Assembly: GCF_002234675.1 (NCBI RefSeq)
Contig: NC_019859.2
Span: 29,086,434 to 29,150,433, forward strand
Source of the DNA: Oryzias latipes
Taxonomy: Eukaryota > Chordata > Actinopteri > Beloniformes > Adrianichthyidae
Reading direction: 5' to 3'
DNA: 64,000 nt
The position numbers were made by a program, and so were the translations under genes. Positions 1-11,623 of this stretch are shown here, piece by piece. Numbering within the stretch: position 1 is the stretch's first letter; each line of letters starts with the position of its first letter. The notes beneath the pieces are model-generated. The model searched no databases. It worked only from the letters and a program-made list of their open reading frames with translations, and was not told the origin of the DNA.

Positions 1-1739
1 GCCTTTGTTGAGTTTAAAATGATAAATCGTGTGAAAATATTTTAGTTTTAGAAAACAACATTTGAGAACATGGAGCATGTAGTCGGATGGTTTCTGCAGA
101 CAGGTTCAGCAGACCCACTGGCCTATGACGAACAGATGACAGGACGGGCAACTCCAGCCCTTCAGGGCCGCATTCCTGCAGGCATTCTGGCATGTTCTAT
201 TCACCTGGTTCAGGTGTGTTCAGCAAATCCGTCATGAGTGGGGCTTGAATATCTGGACATTTTCTCAGACACACCAGCCCTCGGGGCCTGGAGTTGCCCA
301 TCTCTTCTACATTCATTCATGCAAATAGATGACAACAGCATCTTCAGTGGATCTGACCTCCGGTGCTGAAGAATCTTCAAAGATGGCCAGAAGGGAGCAA
401 TCCACACAGGAGGGAACGTCTGCAGTCTCCATATCTCCTCTGACCAGGACCGCCTGCACACATGAAGGGCAGACCGATCAGTGCTTTGAGCCCCAAATAC
501 ATATATATATATGCAAACATCAACGTGCTCCACGCGCTCATGGAGATAAAAATGAATCAGAGGTTTTGACAAAAAGGATAAATGAAAAATGGCATCACAA
601 AGACATGTTTTTTTTTGTTTGCTTTATTCTTTTCTTTATTATTTAATGTGAATTTAACCCATTTCAGCCCAAAATGCGGTCAAATATATGAGGGAAAAAT
701 AATTCAGGCTTTGAGATAAGACTGGAACACCCACTCGGGGCCTGGACCCGAAAACGGGGCTGAATTTGTGTCGGATCACTTCCAGATGTCAGATCGCAGT
801 GCAGTCAGGCCATCACTTTGGAAACGATTCATTCAAATAAACACATGGTTACAGGGTTTAAAACCCAGCGCACAACAAGGTTGGCAGCGGGTGAGGTGCA
901 TCATGGGAGTTTTAATTTTTTAATGTCTTCTGTGTTATTTGAGTGGTTGTGTCAGGTGATTGTTGTGTTTTCTAATCAAACTGTGTGGAAGTTTTTCCAT
1001 CCGTAATCCAAACTGATATTCAAAATTCAACAATGAATTTGCTCTTACATTTTGAGGACATATAATTTGAGGACACATAATGCATTCCACAATTTAGCTT
1101 AAAAAGATACATTTCGTTTCCTCGTCTGTTTTAACTTTATTTAGACATAATCTAAACTGTGAGGAAAGTTCTTCCATCTGCTCCTGCAACCCAGATTAGA
1201 GAGGATAGAAGGATGCACTTCAGATGAATTCAATCTGAAGAGTTTCTGAGACTTCTAGTCTACTTTATCTCTAAGTAATCACTATATTAACCACAGTATG
1301 AACCTCCTTGTTTTATTGTGCCTCCAGTCAAACTGGTCTTCAGTGAAGTAGAAAAAAGGACCTGAAAGCTCCAAGTATAAAACTTCATGTACTTCAATAG
1401 AAGTAAAGTTGTTCTTTACTTTCTTATTGAAGTTTAATGTCCTAATTTACTTCTTGCTTTCAGATGATGATTACAGTATTTTAGGTGAAAATGTTTTATT
1501 TGGGGCAGTTGTGTTTGGTTTGAGTTTCCTGTTATTTTGCAGGCTTTTAATTTGCTGAACAATACCGGAAGTCCTTTCTGATCGTCTCCATAGTCATGCA
1601 GTGGGCCTAATGAACGCTTTCTCAGGACCAGAAAAGTCTGGATCCGGCCCTGGGGGGGTGGAATGTGTCCGTTTAACTTCACATGCATGCCCAAGACCTG
1701 ATCCAACAGTTAGCAAACTTTAAAGGTGATCACGTGAAG
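1..1739. other. Non-coding stretch with a short hAT-like MITE
   Basis: No ORF here looks like a real gene. Positions 146-299 hold a short inverted-repeat element. Its left end (GGGCAACTCCAG then CCCTTCAGGG) matches the reverse complement of its right end (GCCTGGAGTTGCCC at 286-299). This terminal style is familiar from fish hAT-like MITEs, but I cannot define a target-site duplication. The rest is AT-rich unique-looking sequence with nothing I can name. Confidence 0.35.
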
Positions 1740-2270
1740 GTGTTCGGCGTGACAGCAGTCTTTCCGCTACTGGGTAGGGGCTGTGGCCATGTCGGTGCGG
1801 GGGGGTAAAGCGTCGCTGAAGCAAGTTAAGACGCGTGGCAGTCTCCCTCACATTCACCTGTGACACGTGTCCCACGCAGACGTGTCATAACCATGCTATC
1901 GTCTGTTTCCGAACGTCGAGCTCGCGCAGGTTCTACAACTACAGCAGGCAGTGTCGGCCACGTGTCGCCGCGCGCCGGCAGACCACGCGCGCAGCCCCAC
2001 AGATTAACCCGTCTCTCGTATCCGGTTCATTGCCCCAGTGGGTTCGATTCGAAACCCAGTACCTGGTCAAAGGGGTCGTGTCCTGTAAATCCACTCGTTG
2101 TGGGGTTTAAACCACCTTCTATGCCGCTCCAGTGTGTCGCCATCTTGATCCCCCCTCGTGGCGCTCGCGCAGGCCGGATACGGCACGTGGTCACCAGCGA
2201 AAAGCGAATGCAGAGCTGATCTGTGATCAGTACAGCTGAGCGTCACGCAACGCAGGAGCGGCGGTAGATG
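1740..2270. other. CpG-rich island, no recognised gene
   Basis: Base composition rises sharply relative to both flanks. CpG is dense (runs such as CGCGCGCCGGC near 1,970 and GGCGCTCGCGCAGG near 2,160). Two overlapping short + strand ORFs (91 and 119 codons) cover the region but show no domain and are probably by-products of the GC content. It may be a CpG-island promoter of an unannotated transcript or a GC-rich repeat; the sequence alone does not decide. Confidence 0.3.
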
Positions 2271-2881
2271 AAACTAACAGGTCTGGGATCAGTTCATCCA
2301 ATTCGCGTTTATTCTGATTTTTTAATATTTTTAAAACTGGGTTCTGTATTGCAAACGTTTGATTTTTCGCTATAAACAAAGCTGATTAAAGTCATTTAAG
2401 TCTAAAGTCTATTGAAATCAAAGATTTTTAAATCAGTTTTGATCAATGACATTGATGGCTGGTGAGGCACAGTCAGATTTACAATGCAAGCACTGAATAT
2501 TTCACCATCCATCCAACAGCAGGTAAACGCATATAAGATACACACAAGAACAGATTTACCCTACAGAGAATATTTCTTTTATAGACATGGATTAAACACT
2601 CATCTTGTTTGTAATTTACTCATATATACCGTACTGCATATGACTGTAGACAAGGTAAGAGGAACTTGTGGCTTTTACTTTGGAATGTTTCACATTGGCA
2701 GACAGGCAGCAGCGCCTTAGAACCCACACTGGATTTTAGCTCATTGTGCCCCTGCGAAGCAAAACCAGGTTTCCGGCCCTAGTCCAACACCCAGCCAGCT
2801 GAGGTATCCAGCCACTGACTAGTTCAAGATAAAGAAAATAAGACACAGGAAGTTAACTCTGAGCCACAGTTCTCCCTAAAA

Positions 2882-3074
2882 CAGTGTTTTCCAACCCAGG
2901 TCTTCGGGGGACACTGTACAACATTTTTTTCAATCCTATCCTGTACAAACTCACCTGCCTTTGACTGTCATTATGCAGATTCTTTATGATAAAATTAATT
3001 AGGTAGGCTCAAAAGGAACAAAATGGAGAACATGCGGGACAGAGTTCCCCAAGGACCAGCACTGGGAAACACTG
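2882..3074. mobile_element. hAT-like MITE, 193 bp
   Basis: The left end begins CAGTGTTTTCCAACCCAGGT. The right end is its imperfect inverse, ending CTGGGAAACACTG. It is flanked by CCCTAAAA (2,874-2,881) and CCCTAAAG (3,075-3,082), a 7/8 match to an 8-bp target duplication, as expected for hAT elements. It has no coding capacity and is a non-autonomous copy. Confidence 0.7.
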
Positions 3075-3104
3075 CCCTAAAGATCATCTTAACATGATGG
3101 AAAG

Positions 3105-3985
3105 AAGTAAGTAAGTAAGTTTTATTTATATAGCGCCTTTCACAGATAAAATCACAAGGCGCTGAACAATAAACAATATACAACCCAGTAAAAGCAGAAA
3201 AACAATCAAGTAAATATAATGTAAGCAAGACTAAATTGAAGAAAAATAAACAGAATAAAATTAACAATAAAACCAGTCAGCTAAAAGCATTTTTGAATAA
3301 AAGTGTCTTCAGTTGACTTTTAAAAGAATCGACGGTGTCGGCCACACGAAGGGACAGAGGGAGGGCATTCCAGAGTCTGGGGGCTATTCCCTGGAACGAC
3401 CGGTCACCTCTGGTTTTGTACTTGGTCTTAAAAATCTTTAAAAGATTTTGATCGGAGGGCACGGCTGGTAGCGTAGGGACAGAGCAAGTCTGATAAGTAT
3501 TTTGGGGTCTGTCCATTTAAAGCTCTATAGGTTAAAACTAGAATTTTAAAATCAATACGCCACTTGATTGGGAGCCAGTGCAAGGAGGATAAAATGGGGG
3601 TAATGTGTGCCCTTTTGTCTGATCCTGTTAAAAGCCTTGCAGCAGTGTTTTGAACTAACTGAAGACGGTTAAGAACAGATTTATTAAAACAAGTAAAAAG
3701 AGAATTACAATAATCTAAACGAGAAGAAATAAAAGCATGGATAACCATCTCTAAGACTGAGTTAGATAAGAACGCCCGCAATTTTGCTATGTTACGTAAA
3801 TGATAAAAACAGTTTCTAATTAAAAGCCTGGAATGATGGTCCAAAGACATTGACTGGTCAAACCATACACCAAGATTTCTGATACAGGGCTGTACAGAGG
3901 AGCTCAAAGAACCAAGATGCCGGGAAATTATTGGGATTTTGTTTTCTGGGGCAACTATTAGTGTTTCCGTGGATCTCCTGTGTTT
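3105..3985 (-). mobile_element. 5'-truncated L2/Rex1-like LINE, C-terminal RT-ORF and 3' end
   Basis: Reading leftwards on the minus strand, ORF pieces carry typical 3'-terminal non-LTR retrotransposon text: LDYCNSLF, then RLQLVQNTAARLLTG, then LHWLPIKWRIDFKIL, LTYRALNG and finally GIAPRLWNALPLSLR. A frameshift near 3,430-3,500 separates the last part from the rest. The 3' end has the common fish-LINE motif read in reverse (TTTATTTATATAGCGCCTTT at about 3,120) and a short GTAA/ACTT tandem tail at 3,106-3,119. It is 5'-truncated and dead. The clade (L2, Rex1 or a relative) is my inference from the C-terminal motif pattern. Confidence 0.75.
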
Positions 3986-3989
3986 AAGA

Positions 3990-4600
3990 GACCAGACGGA
4001 AGAAGAGCAAAGCTTACAGACTGGAAGCAGCTTCAAGCTGTTTTCTCGTGGTGTGGATGGAAAGAGGAACGGAGGAGAAGAGATCCTGAAGGAGGAGTTT
4101 GCTGACAGTGTTCTGGAGGTGAAGAGAAGATCAGATCTAAAGCTGGACCTTGAAGGTGTGATGGTGACTGTTGTCATGCTCCCCTGGAGAAGTTCTGGAG
4201 GGAGCCTTATGAGGAGGGCACCTCTAGATAGAAGAGTGGTGATTGGAGCAGACTTTAACAGACACAAGGGTGAAGGAGACGAGGAAGTGACAGAGAAGTT
4301 TGGCGTTCAGAACGGGAATGGAAAAGAGCAGATGGTGATGGACTTTGCTGAAAGAATGGAAATGCCAGTGATGAAGACATTTTCTCAGAAAAGAAGAGCA
4401 CAGGGAGACATACGAGTGGAGGAAGGAGAACACAAGGTGTTCAGATGTGAAATCTGACAGAGGTCAGGGCTCTTGGTGGGGAGAGTGTAACCAGACAGCA
4501 GAGTGAGGATGACGGTGGTGATAAGGAAGATGAGTGCAGTGTGATTTTTAGGAAGGACGAATTTCCCCCCAGCATCTCCTACATGGACCTGCCTGCAGAC
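3990..4600 (+). mobile_element. Decayed RTE LINE fragment, endonuclease region
   Basis: The + strand translation (about 4,030-4,455) matches, residue by residue with gaps, the APE-endonuclease part of the intact RTE element that follows on the opposite strand. Examples are FSRGVDGKRNG against FYHGVDRKRNG, and RRVVIGADFNRH against ERVVIGADFNGH. It lacks the N-terminus, has internal deletions and ends in a stop. It is an older copy of the same family in opposite orientation, so it and the full-length element form a partial inverted pair. Confidence 0.75.
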
Positions 4601-4846
4601 AAGATGGCGCCTAGACATCATTGAACAGTATTAATCGAGTAAAACAATATAACAATGACCTTTTCTTGCCCCATTTTAAGCCTTTCTTGCTCCAGTACAA
4701 AACTTTATTTTGTACTGGAGACACAACATCCTCCATTATTCATATTCAAAAGCTTTAAATTTAAGATGTTACAATTCTGAAAACCTTTTAAAACATCAAT
4801 ATTGAAAGGGTTAAAATTATGATCGCTTTTTTTTTTTTACCCACAT

Positions 4847-7800
4847 CTTCTTTCTCTTTCGGCTTTTCCCATCAGGGGTCGCCACAGCGAATCATCCTTT
4901 TCCACCTCGCTCTATCATGAACATCTTCTACCCTAACATTAGCCAACTTCATGTCCTCTGTTAAGACATCCATATATCTCCTCTTTGGCCGTCCTCTTGC
5001 CCTCCTGCCAGGCAGCTCCATCTCCAACATCCTTCTACCAATATGTCCACTATCCCTCCTCTGAACGTGTCCAAACCATCTCAGTCTGGCTTCTCTGACT
5101 TTGTCGCTAACACAGGCAACATGAGCCGTCCCTCTGATGTACTCGTTCCTTATCCTGTCTAACCTGGTCACTCCTAAGGAGAACCTCAACATCTTCATCT
5201 CTGCTACCTCCATCTCAGCCTCTTGTCTCTGTCTCACTGCTACCGTCTCTAACCCATAGAGCAGAGCTGGTCTCACCACTGTCTTGTACACCTTTCCTTT
5301 GAGTCTTGCTGACACTCTTCTGTCACACAACACTCCTGACACTTTCCTCCACCCGCTCCAACCTGCCTGCACTCGCCTCTTCACCTCTTTTCCACACTCC
5401 CCATCACACTGAACTGTTGACCCCAAGTACTTAAACTCCTGCACCTTCTTCACCTCAGCCCCCTGTAACCTAACGCTTCTACCTTGATCCCTCTCGTTCA
5501 GACACATGTATTCTGTCTTACTACGACTGACCTTCATGCCTCTTCTTTCCAGAGCAAACCTCCACCTCTCTAGCTGTTCCTCCACCTGCTCTCTACTCTC
5601 ACTGCAAATTACAATGTCATCCGCAAACATCATTGTCCAGGGAGATTCCTGTCTTACCTCGTCTGTCAGCCTGTCCATCAGCATAGCAAACAAAAAAGGA
5701 CTCAAAGCTGATCCTTGGTGTAGTCCCACCTCCACCTTGAACTCCTCTGTCTGACCTACAGCACATCTCACCACCGTCATACTTCTCTCATACATGTCCT
5801 GAACTACTCTGACATACTTCTCTGCCACTCCAGACGACCTCATACAGTACCACAGCTCCTCCCTCGGCACCCTGTCATACGCCTTCTCTAAATCTACGAA
5901 CACACAATGCAGCTCCTTCTGACCTTCTCTGTACTTTTCCATCAACATTCTCAAAGCAAAAATGGCATCAGTGGTGCTCTTACGGGGCATGAAACCATAC
6001 TGCTGCTCACAAATCTCCACCTCTTTCCTAAGCCTGGCTTCCACTACTCTTTCCCACAGCTTCATTGTGTGGCTCATCAACTTTATTCCTCTATAGTTGC
6101 TGCAGTTCTGCGTGTCACCCTTGTTCTTAAAGATCGGAACCAGAACGCTTCTCCTCCATTCCTCAGGCATCTTCTCACTCTCTAGAATCCTATTGAAAAA
6201 ACTCGTTAGAAATTCCACTGCTGTCTCTCCTAAGCACTTCCATACCTCCACAGGTACGTCATCAGGACCAACGGCCTTTCCGCTCTTCATCCTTTTCAGA
6301 GCCTTCCTAACCTCCTCCTTTCCAATCTCTGCTACTTCCTGCTCCACAACAACCACATCTTCCTCCCTTCTTTCCCTGTCATTTTCCACGTTCATCAGCT
6401 CCTCAAAATACTCCTTCCATCTTTTCTGTACACTCTCCTGGGTTGTTAGCACCTTTCCGTCTCTGTCCTTAATCACCCTTATCTGTTGCACGTCCTTCCC
6501 ATCTCTGTCTCTCTGTCTGGCTAGCCTGAACAAGTCCTTTTCTCCTTCCTTTGTGTCTAACCTGTCATATAGCTCATCGTAAGCTTTCTGTTTGGCCTTT
6601 GCCACCTCTCTCTTCACTCTACGCTGCGCTTCCTTGTACTCCTGTCTACCTTCCTCAGTCCTTTCTACATCCCACTTCCTTTTAGCCAACCTCTTCCTCT
6701 GGACGCATTCCTGTACTTCCTCATTCCACCACCAAGTCTCTTTACCGTCTTTCCTCTTTCCAGATGACACACCTAGCACTTTCCTACCTGTTTCCCTGAT
6801 AATCTCTGCTGTAGTTTCCCAGTCATCTGGAAGCTCATCCTGACCACCCAGGACCTGTCTCAACTTCTGCCTAAATTCCTCACAAGTTTCTTCATTCTGT
6901 AGCTTCCACCACTTGGTCTTCTTTTCTGTTTTCCCTCTCTTCTTCTTCCTGACCTCCAGAGTCATCGTACACACCAACATGCGGTGCTGTTTGGCTACAC
7001 TCTCTCCTACCACCACTTTGCAGTCATTAACCTCTCTCAAATGACCTCGTCTACACAGGATGTAGTCCACCTGAGTACTCCTACCTCCACTTCTGTATGT
7101 CACTCTATGTTCCTCTCTCTTCTGGAAGTAAGTGTTGACTACAGCCATTTCCATCCTCTTCGCAAAGTCCACCACCATCTGTCCCTCCAGATTCCTTTCC
7201 TTCACACCAAACCTGCCCATCACCTCCTCATCACCTCTGTTGCCCTCACCAACATGCCCATTAAAGTCTGCTCCAATAACAACTCTCTCTCCTCTGGGAA
7301 AACTCTCTATGACCTCATCCAACTCACTCCAGAATCTCTCCTTCACTTCTAACTCACAGCCAACCTGTGGCGCATACCCACTGACTACATTCACCATCAC
7401 CCCTTCAATTTCTAACTTTAGGCTCATCATCCTGTCTGAGACTCTTTTCACCTCTAGAACACTGTTTACAAACTCCCCCTTCAGAATCACTCCTACCCCG
7501 TTTCTCTTCCTATCAACACCATGATAGAACAGTTTGTATCCTCCTCCAATACTACGTGCCTTGCTGCCCTTCCACCTTGTCTCCTGCACACACAGTACAT
7601 CTACCTTCCTTCTCTCCATCATGTCTGCCAGCTCTCTGCCTTTCCCTGTCATTGTGCCAACGTTAAGAGTCCCTATTCTCAAACCTATGTTCCTGCCTTT
7701 TCCCTTCTCTCTCTGGCCACGGACCCTTCTGCCTCCCCTCTTTCTTCGACCAACAGTAGTCAAATTTCCACCGACACCCTGTAGGTTAACAGCATCGGTG

Positions 7801-7975
7801 GCGGTCGTTGTTAACCCGGGCCTCGACCGATCCGGTATGTCAAAAGTGTTGTGGATGATTCGCATGGTTATTTTGGCAATTTTTACGCCGGATGCCCTTC
7901 CTGACGCAACCCTCTCTATTTATCCGGGCTTGGGACCGGCACAGAAGTTACTGGCTTGCAACCCCTGTGGCTAGA
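4847..7975 (-). mobile_element. Full-length RTE-type LINE with 18-bp target-site duplication
   Basis: The element carries one uninterrupted ORF and is bounded by a direct repeat of ten T followed by ACCCACAT, at 4,829-4,846 (with two further T at 4,827-4,828) and at 7,976-7,993. On the element's sense strand this is ATGTGGGT followed by a run of A, as expected when target-primed reverse transcription uses an A-rich site. The 5' leader contains the motif GGGCATCCGGCG seen in many fish RTE copies (from memory). The 3' untranslated tail after the stop is very short, about 25 bp, which suits RTE. Full length plus a perfect duplication implies recent insertion. Confidence 0.85.
4872..7865 (-). CDS. 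RTE retrotransposon ORF: APE endonuclease and reverse transcriptase, 997 aa, intact
   Basis: This single ORF encodes the machinery that copies the element. Residues ~60-290 form an APE-type endonuclease: LRIGTLNVGTMTGKG, CVQETRWKG, VVIGADFNGHVGEG and TYRSGGRSTQVDYIL are the usual catalytic blocks. Residues ~540-800 form the reverse transcriptase: GPDDVPVEVWK, NYRGIKLMSHTMKLWE, the palm motif VFVDLEKAYDRVPRE, GLHQGSALSP and the catalytic MMFADDIVIC. The C-terminus (YLGSTVQCDG, then RLRWFGHVQRR) is the RTE-style tail often mis-annotated in fish as craniofacial development protein 2-like. There is no stop or frameshift. The start at 7,865 is the first in-frame ATG after the 5' leader. Whether it is transcribed is unknown. 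Confidence 0.9.
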   Translation of the reverse strand: MRIIHNTFDIPDRSRPGLTTTATDAVNLQGVGGNLTTVGRRKRGGRRVRGQREKGKGRNIGLRIGTLNVGTMTGKGRELADMMERRKVDVLCVQETRWKGSKARSIGGGYKLFYHGVDRKRNGVGVILKGEFVNSVLEVKRVSDRMMSLKLEIEGVMVNVVSGYAPQVGCELEVKERFWSELDEVIESFPRGERVVIGADFNGHVGEGNRGDEEVMGRFGVKERNLEGQMVVDFAKRMEMAVVNTYFQKREEHRVTYRSGGRSTQVDYILCRRGHLREVNDCKVVVGESVAKQHRMLVCTMTLEVRKKKRGKTEKKTKWWKLQNEETCEEFRQKLRQVLGGQDELPDDWETTAEIIRETGRKVLGVSSGKRKDGKETWWWNEEVQECVQRKRLAKRKWDVERTEEGRQEYKEAQRRVKREVAKAKQKAYDELYDRLDTKEGEKDLFRLARQRDRDGKDVQQIRVIKDRDGKVLTTQESVQKRWKEYFEELMNVENDRERREEDVVVVEQEVAEIGKEEVRKALKRMKSGKAVGPDDVPVEVWKCLGETAVEFLTSFFNRILESEKMPEEWRRSVLVPIFKNKGDTQNCSNYRGIKLMSHTMKLWERVVEARLRKEVEICEQQYGFMPRKSTTDAIFALRMLMEKYREGQKELHCVFVDLEKAYDRVPREELWYCMRSSGVAEKYVRVVQDMYERSMTVVRCAVGQTEEFKVEVGLHQGSALSPFLFAMLMDRLTDEVRQESPWTMMFADDIVICSESREQVEEQLERWRFALERRGMKVSRSKTEYMCLNERDQGRSVRLQGAEVKKVQEFKYLGSTVQCDGECGKEVKRRVQAGWSGWRKVSGVLCDRRVSARLKGKVYKTVVRPALLYGLETVAVRQRQEAEMEVAEMKMLRFSLGVTRLDRIRNEYIRGTAHVACVSDKVREARLRWFGHVQRRDSGHIGRRMLEMELPGRRARGRPKRRYMDVLTEDMKLANVRVEDVHDRARWKRMIRCGDP

Positions 7976-8033
7976 TTTTTTTTTTACCCACATACAGAAG
8001 CCAAAAACGGCCTACCCTTCTTTTTTGTGCCCA

Positions 8034-8074
8034 TTTTCTCGTGATAACGACATCATCTCATTATCACGAGAAAA
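8034..8074. repeat. 14-bp perfect inverted repeat, 13-nt spacer
   Basis: TTTTCTCGTGATAA (8,034-8,047) is perfectly mirrored by TTATCACGAGAAAA (8,061-8,074). The spacer also contains partial matches, so the whole is nearly palindromic. It sits just outside the 5' end of the RTE insertion. It could be a transposon end or a simple cruciform-prone palindrome. Confidence 0.6.
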
Positions 8075-8670
8075 CAAGTTTTTTTTTTTTAGGAAAAAAG
8101 ACCAAGTCTCGAGCGGTACACAGTTATTCCTGCCCCTTTCATGCGTCATTCAGTAACTGTGTAGACGGCCTGACCCCCTCATCTGGTCACGGATGAAACT
8201 GACCCGGGATCCTTGAACTTCAGCCGCCTGCGCAGCTGCAGCCGGGCCAGCCTTTCTCCTCAAAGGATTGACTGATTTGAACGTCGTTTATGATCGACAT
8301 CAGCAGCACAATCTCCGCCTGAGCTGGACCACGATTAAAATGATCAATTACCTGATAGCACCCGACGAAGACAGGCAACACATTCAAAACAATATTTCAG
8401 CCTCACTCTTAATCGACTGCCCAAAACAGACTCCTAAACCCTGCCCAAAAGATCATTGGCTACCCTCTTCCCTCACTGAAGGACCTCTACAGCACTCACT
8501 GTCTTGGGAGGGCACGCAACATCATGAAAGACTGCACACACCCAGGACACCGGGTGTCTAAATGATTGCCCTCTGGAAAAAGACTAAGGGTGCTGAGGTC
8601 ACGGACCAACAGACTCAGAGACAGTTTTTACAACAGAGCAATAGCCCTCATGAACACACACATGGTTTAG

Positions 8671-9508
<838 letters not shown>

Positions 9509-9929
9509 TATTTATATATATTTGTGTACATATATATATTTATATATGTATATATTTTTAGATACTTTTTTTGTATGTAAGATAATTGTTGCAGTTTTTT
9601 ATTATGTTGTTTTCTTCTCTGTCTTTGCACCAATGTAGGAAAGTTTGCAATTTCGTTGTACTGTTGTACCAAGTGTGACCGTACAATGACAATAAAGCTT
9701 TATCTTATCTTATCTGAATCACCAGCCAAGGAAGAAAAAGATGCATAAGAAAGTCTATCCCGTAAGTCTGTAACAGTCGCTCCTTACAGCTGATCTCTAT
9801 GTATTAATTTAACTATTAAGTATTCTTTTGATATGAAATGTAATAAAGTCAAAACTACATATTTTAGCAACTGTTTCATTTTCCAGAAGAAATAACTACA
9901 AATCCATTTTTCAGCCTTTGGCTTCCTCA

Positions 9930-10480
9930 ACCTGAAAACAGGAATGTGTTGATATGCCAGAAGTCCTCTGCCCTCGTTACACTGTCCTGTACAGTGTTCA
10001 GCATAAATGAGTACATCCCACTAATTTTCTTTTGTTCATTGAGCAAAAGAAACATTTCCAAAGTTTCCACAAGGTTGAGTTTTATTGAACTGCTTTATCT
10101 CCATAACATGAAATTTAAGGTAAATGATCAAAATTAGATCACATAATCTTCGGTTTTACTTAAATTGGTATCTGTAAGATGGCTGCACTTCCATCTTTCC
10201 TAAATTTTTGGATCACTTTGGCTATAGTAATTTGACTGATATGTAAAGATTTGCTGATCTTCTTGTAGCCCTCACCTTTTTTGTGCAAAGAAATGATTTC
10301 CTTTCTGTGACATTTGTTTTCCAGCCATTACTGACAGCATGAATTAGGAGGAGCTTTTCTTGGTTAAGAAATGCCCTTTTGTGTCACCTGTGTGCTGGAC
10401 ACCTCTTAATCCAATCATTAGACTCACCTGTGCTTGAATGCCTGTTAATTAGAATCTTGTAGTCTTATGTTTGGCTTTTT
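9930..10480 (-). mobile_element. Tc1/mariner deletion derivative (transposase N-terminus only)
   Basis: The minus strand from about 10,310 to 10,155 encodes a helix-turn-helix typical of Tc1-family transposases: [19 protein letters not shown], then [18 protein letters not shown] and RKDGSAAI. It then runs straight into terminal sequence containing GGGATGTACTCATTTATGCTGAACA, a known style of fish Tc1 terminus, at about 9,990-10,020. The DNA-cleaving DDE domain is entirely missing, so it is an internal deletion copy. Confidence 0.6.
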
Positions 10481-11097
10481 TCTTAAGACTAGGGATGGGA
10501 GTAGAAGCCTCATGAAGCTTTCACGGGGTTCATGTAATTGTGCCGGAAAAATTAAAACCATTTGGGGCTTTGAAACCACACAGAACAGCGGCATCTGGTG
10601 GCGGACTGGACGTATATCATCTGCTTCAATTAAGCTCCTTGTCCTCGTGACACTTCAGTGTGGAAATGATAAAAAAAAAAAACAATGTAAAACAACACAA
10701 TATGTGACGATTACTGTGAGAAGTGCTGTCTTGACACTGCAAAATGCACATCACAGGAAGACAGTAAACGCAAGGCAAAATTGTAAAATGCTGGTCTGGA
10801 ACTCATGAGCTGTGCACGCAAACGCCACTAAATTAGTTATCGAGCTATCTGTAACTTAAATATGTTCACTCACCATCATAGATTTATAAAAACGCCCCCT
10901 TTACAACGTTAATAGTGTATTACCAAACCAAGCTGAAATGATCTCAAGCCACAGAACGTCTTTTACCAGGAGCCATGGTAAAGTGCAACTGATTCAGATA
11001 CAGAGGAAACAACAAAACTGGTCGGGAAACGTTGTTTGAGATTCATTCGTATTTATAGATAATAGCGCGCCCAACTGTTCAAACACAAGTGTCATTT

Positions 11098-11440
11098 GGG
11101 GGGTATTCCAGAAGGCATGTTTAAACTAGCCTGACTTTAACCCTGAATTCTGTCTGAAATCCGCCTGAACTTCCTTACTCTGGGTATGTCGGTTCCAAAA
11201 AAACGCATATGAGTTAGCGTAATTACGCTCGACTTGGTAACCCTGGGTTAATGCGCGTGCACAGCAAGTACATAAAGACATTCTCAATGGATCGACGATT
11301 TCCAGAGTCACCATGGAAACGTGTAAAGAACAAAAGAGAGCGCTATACTTCAGTGAGACGGAGTCTGAGATTTTAATGACGGCGTATGAAGATTATACGT
11401 CCATCAAAAAGTAATACGGGTGCATCATCAGCAAAAGAAA
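11098..11440 (+). mobile_element. Harbinger-like element 5' part with SANT/Myb-like ORF start
   Basis: The terminus reads GGGGGGTATTCCAGAAGGCA at 11,097-11,116. It closely matches the inverse of the right-hand terminus seen at 52,735-52,766. At 11,313 an ATG opens METCKEQKRALYFSETESEI then LMTAYEDYTSIKK before a stop. This resembles the start of the Myb/SANT-like DNA-binding partner protein of Harbinger transposons. The rest is cut off by the microsatellite and Tc1 relic that follow. The family call is inference. Confidence 0.45.
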
Positions 11441-11518
11441 GAGTTTCTGCTTGACTGGACAGAAAAAGAACGGACAAAGGAAACGCAGGAGTTTCTATCT
11501 CAATCCTATTTTCATTGT

Positions 11519-11622
<104 letters not shown>

Positions 11623-11623
11623 G

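Noticed and set aside
2030-2090. Possible tRNA gene around GGGTTCGATTCG
   Set aside because: A B-box-like motif is present, but no cloverleaf with acceptor stem and anticodon arm could be drawn around it.
3106-3119. CRISPR-like spaced GTAA repeats
   Set aside because: It is a short tandem tail of a LINE, without spacers; the genome is eukaryotic.
5506-7974. Several + strand ORFs of 80-160 codons
   Set aside because: They are antisense shadows of the RTE ORF, with Ser/Leu/Pro/Thr-rich composition.
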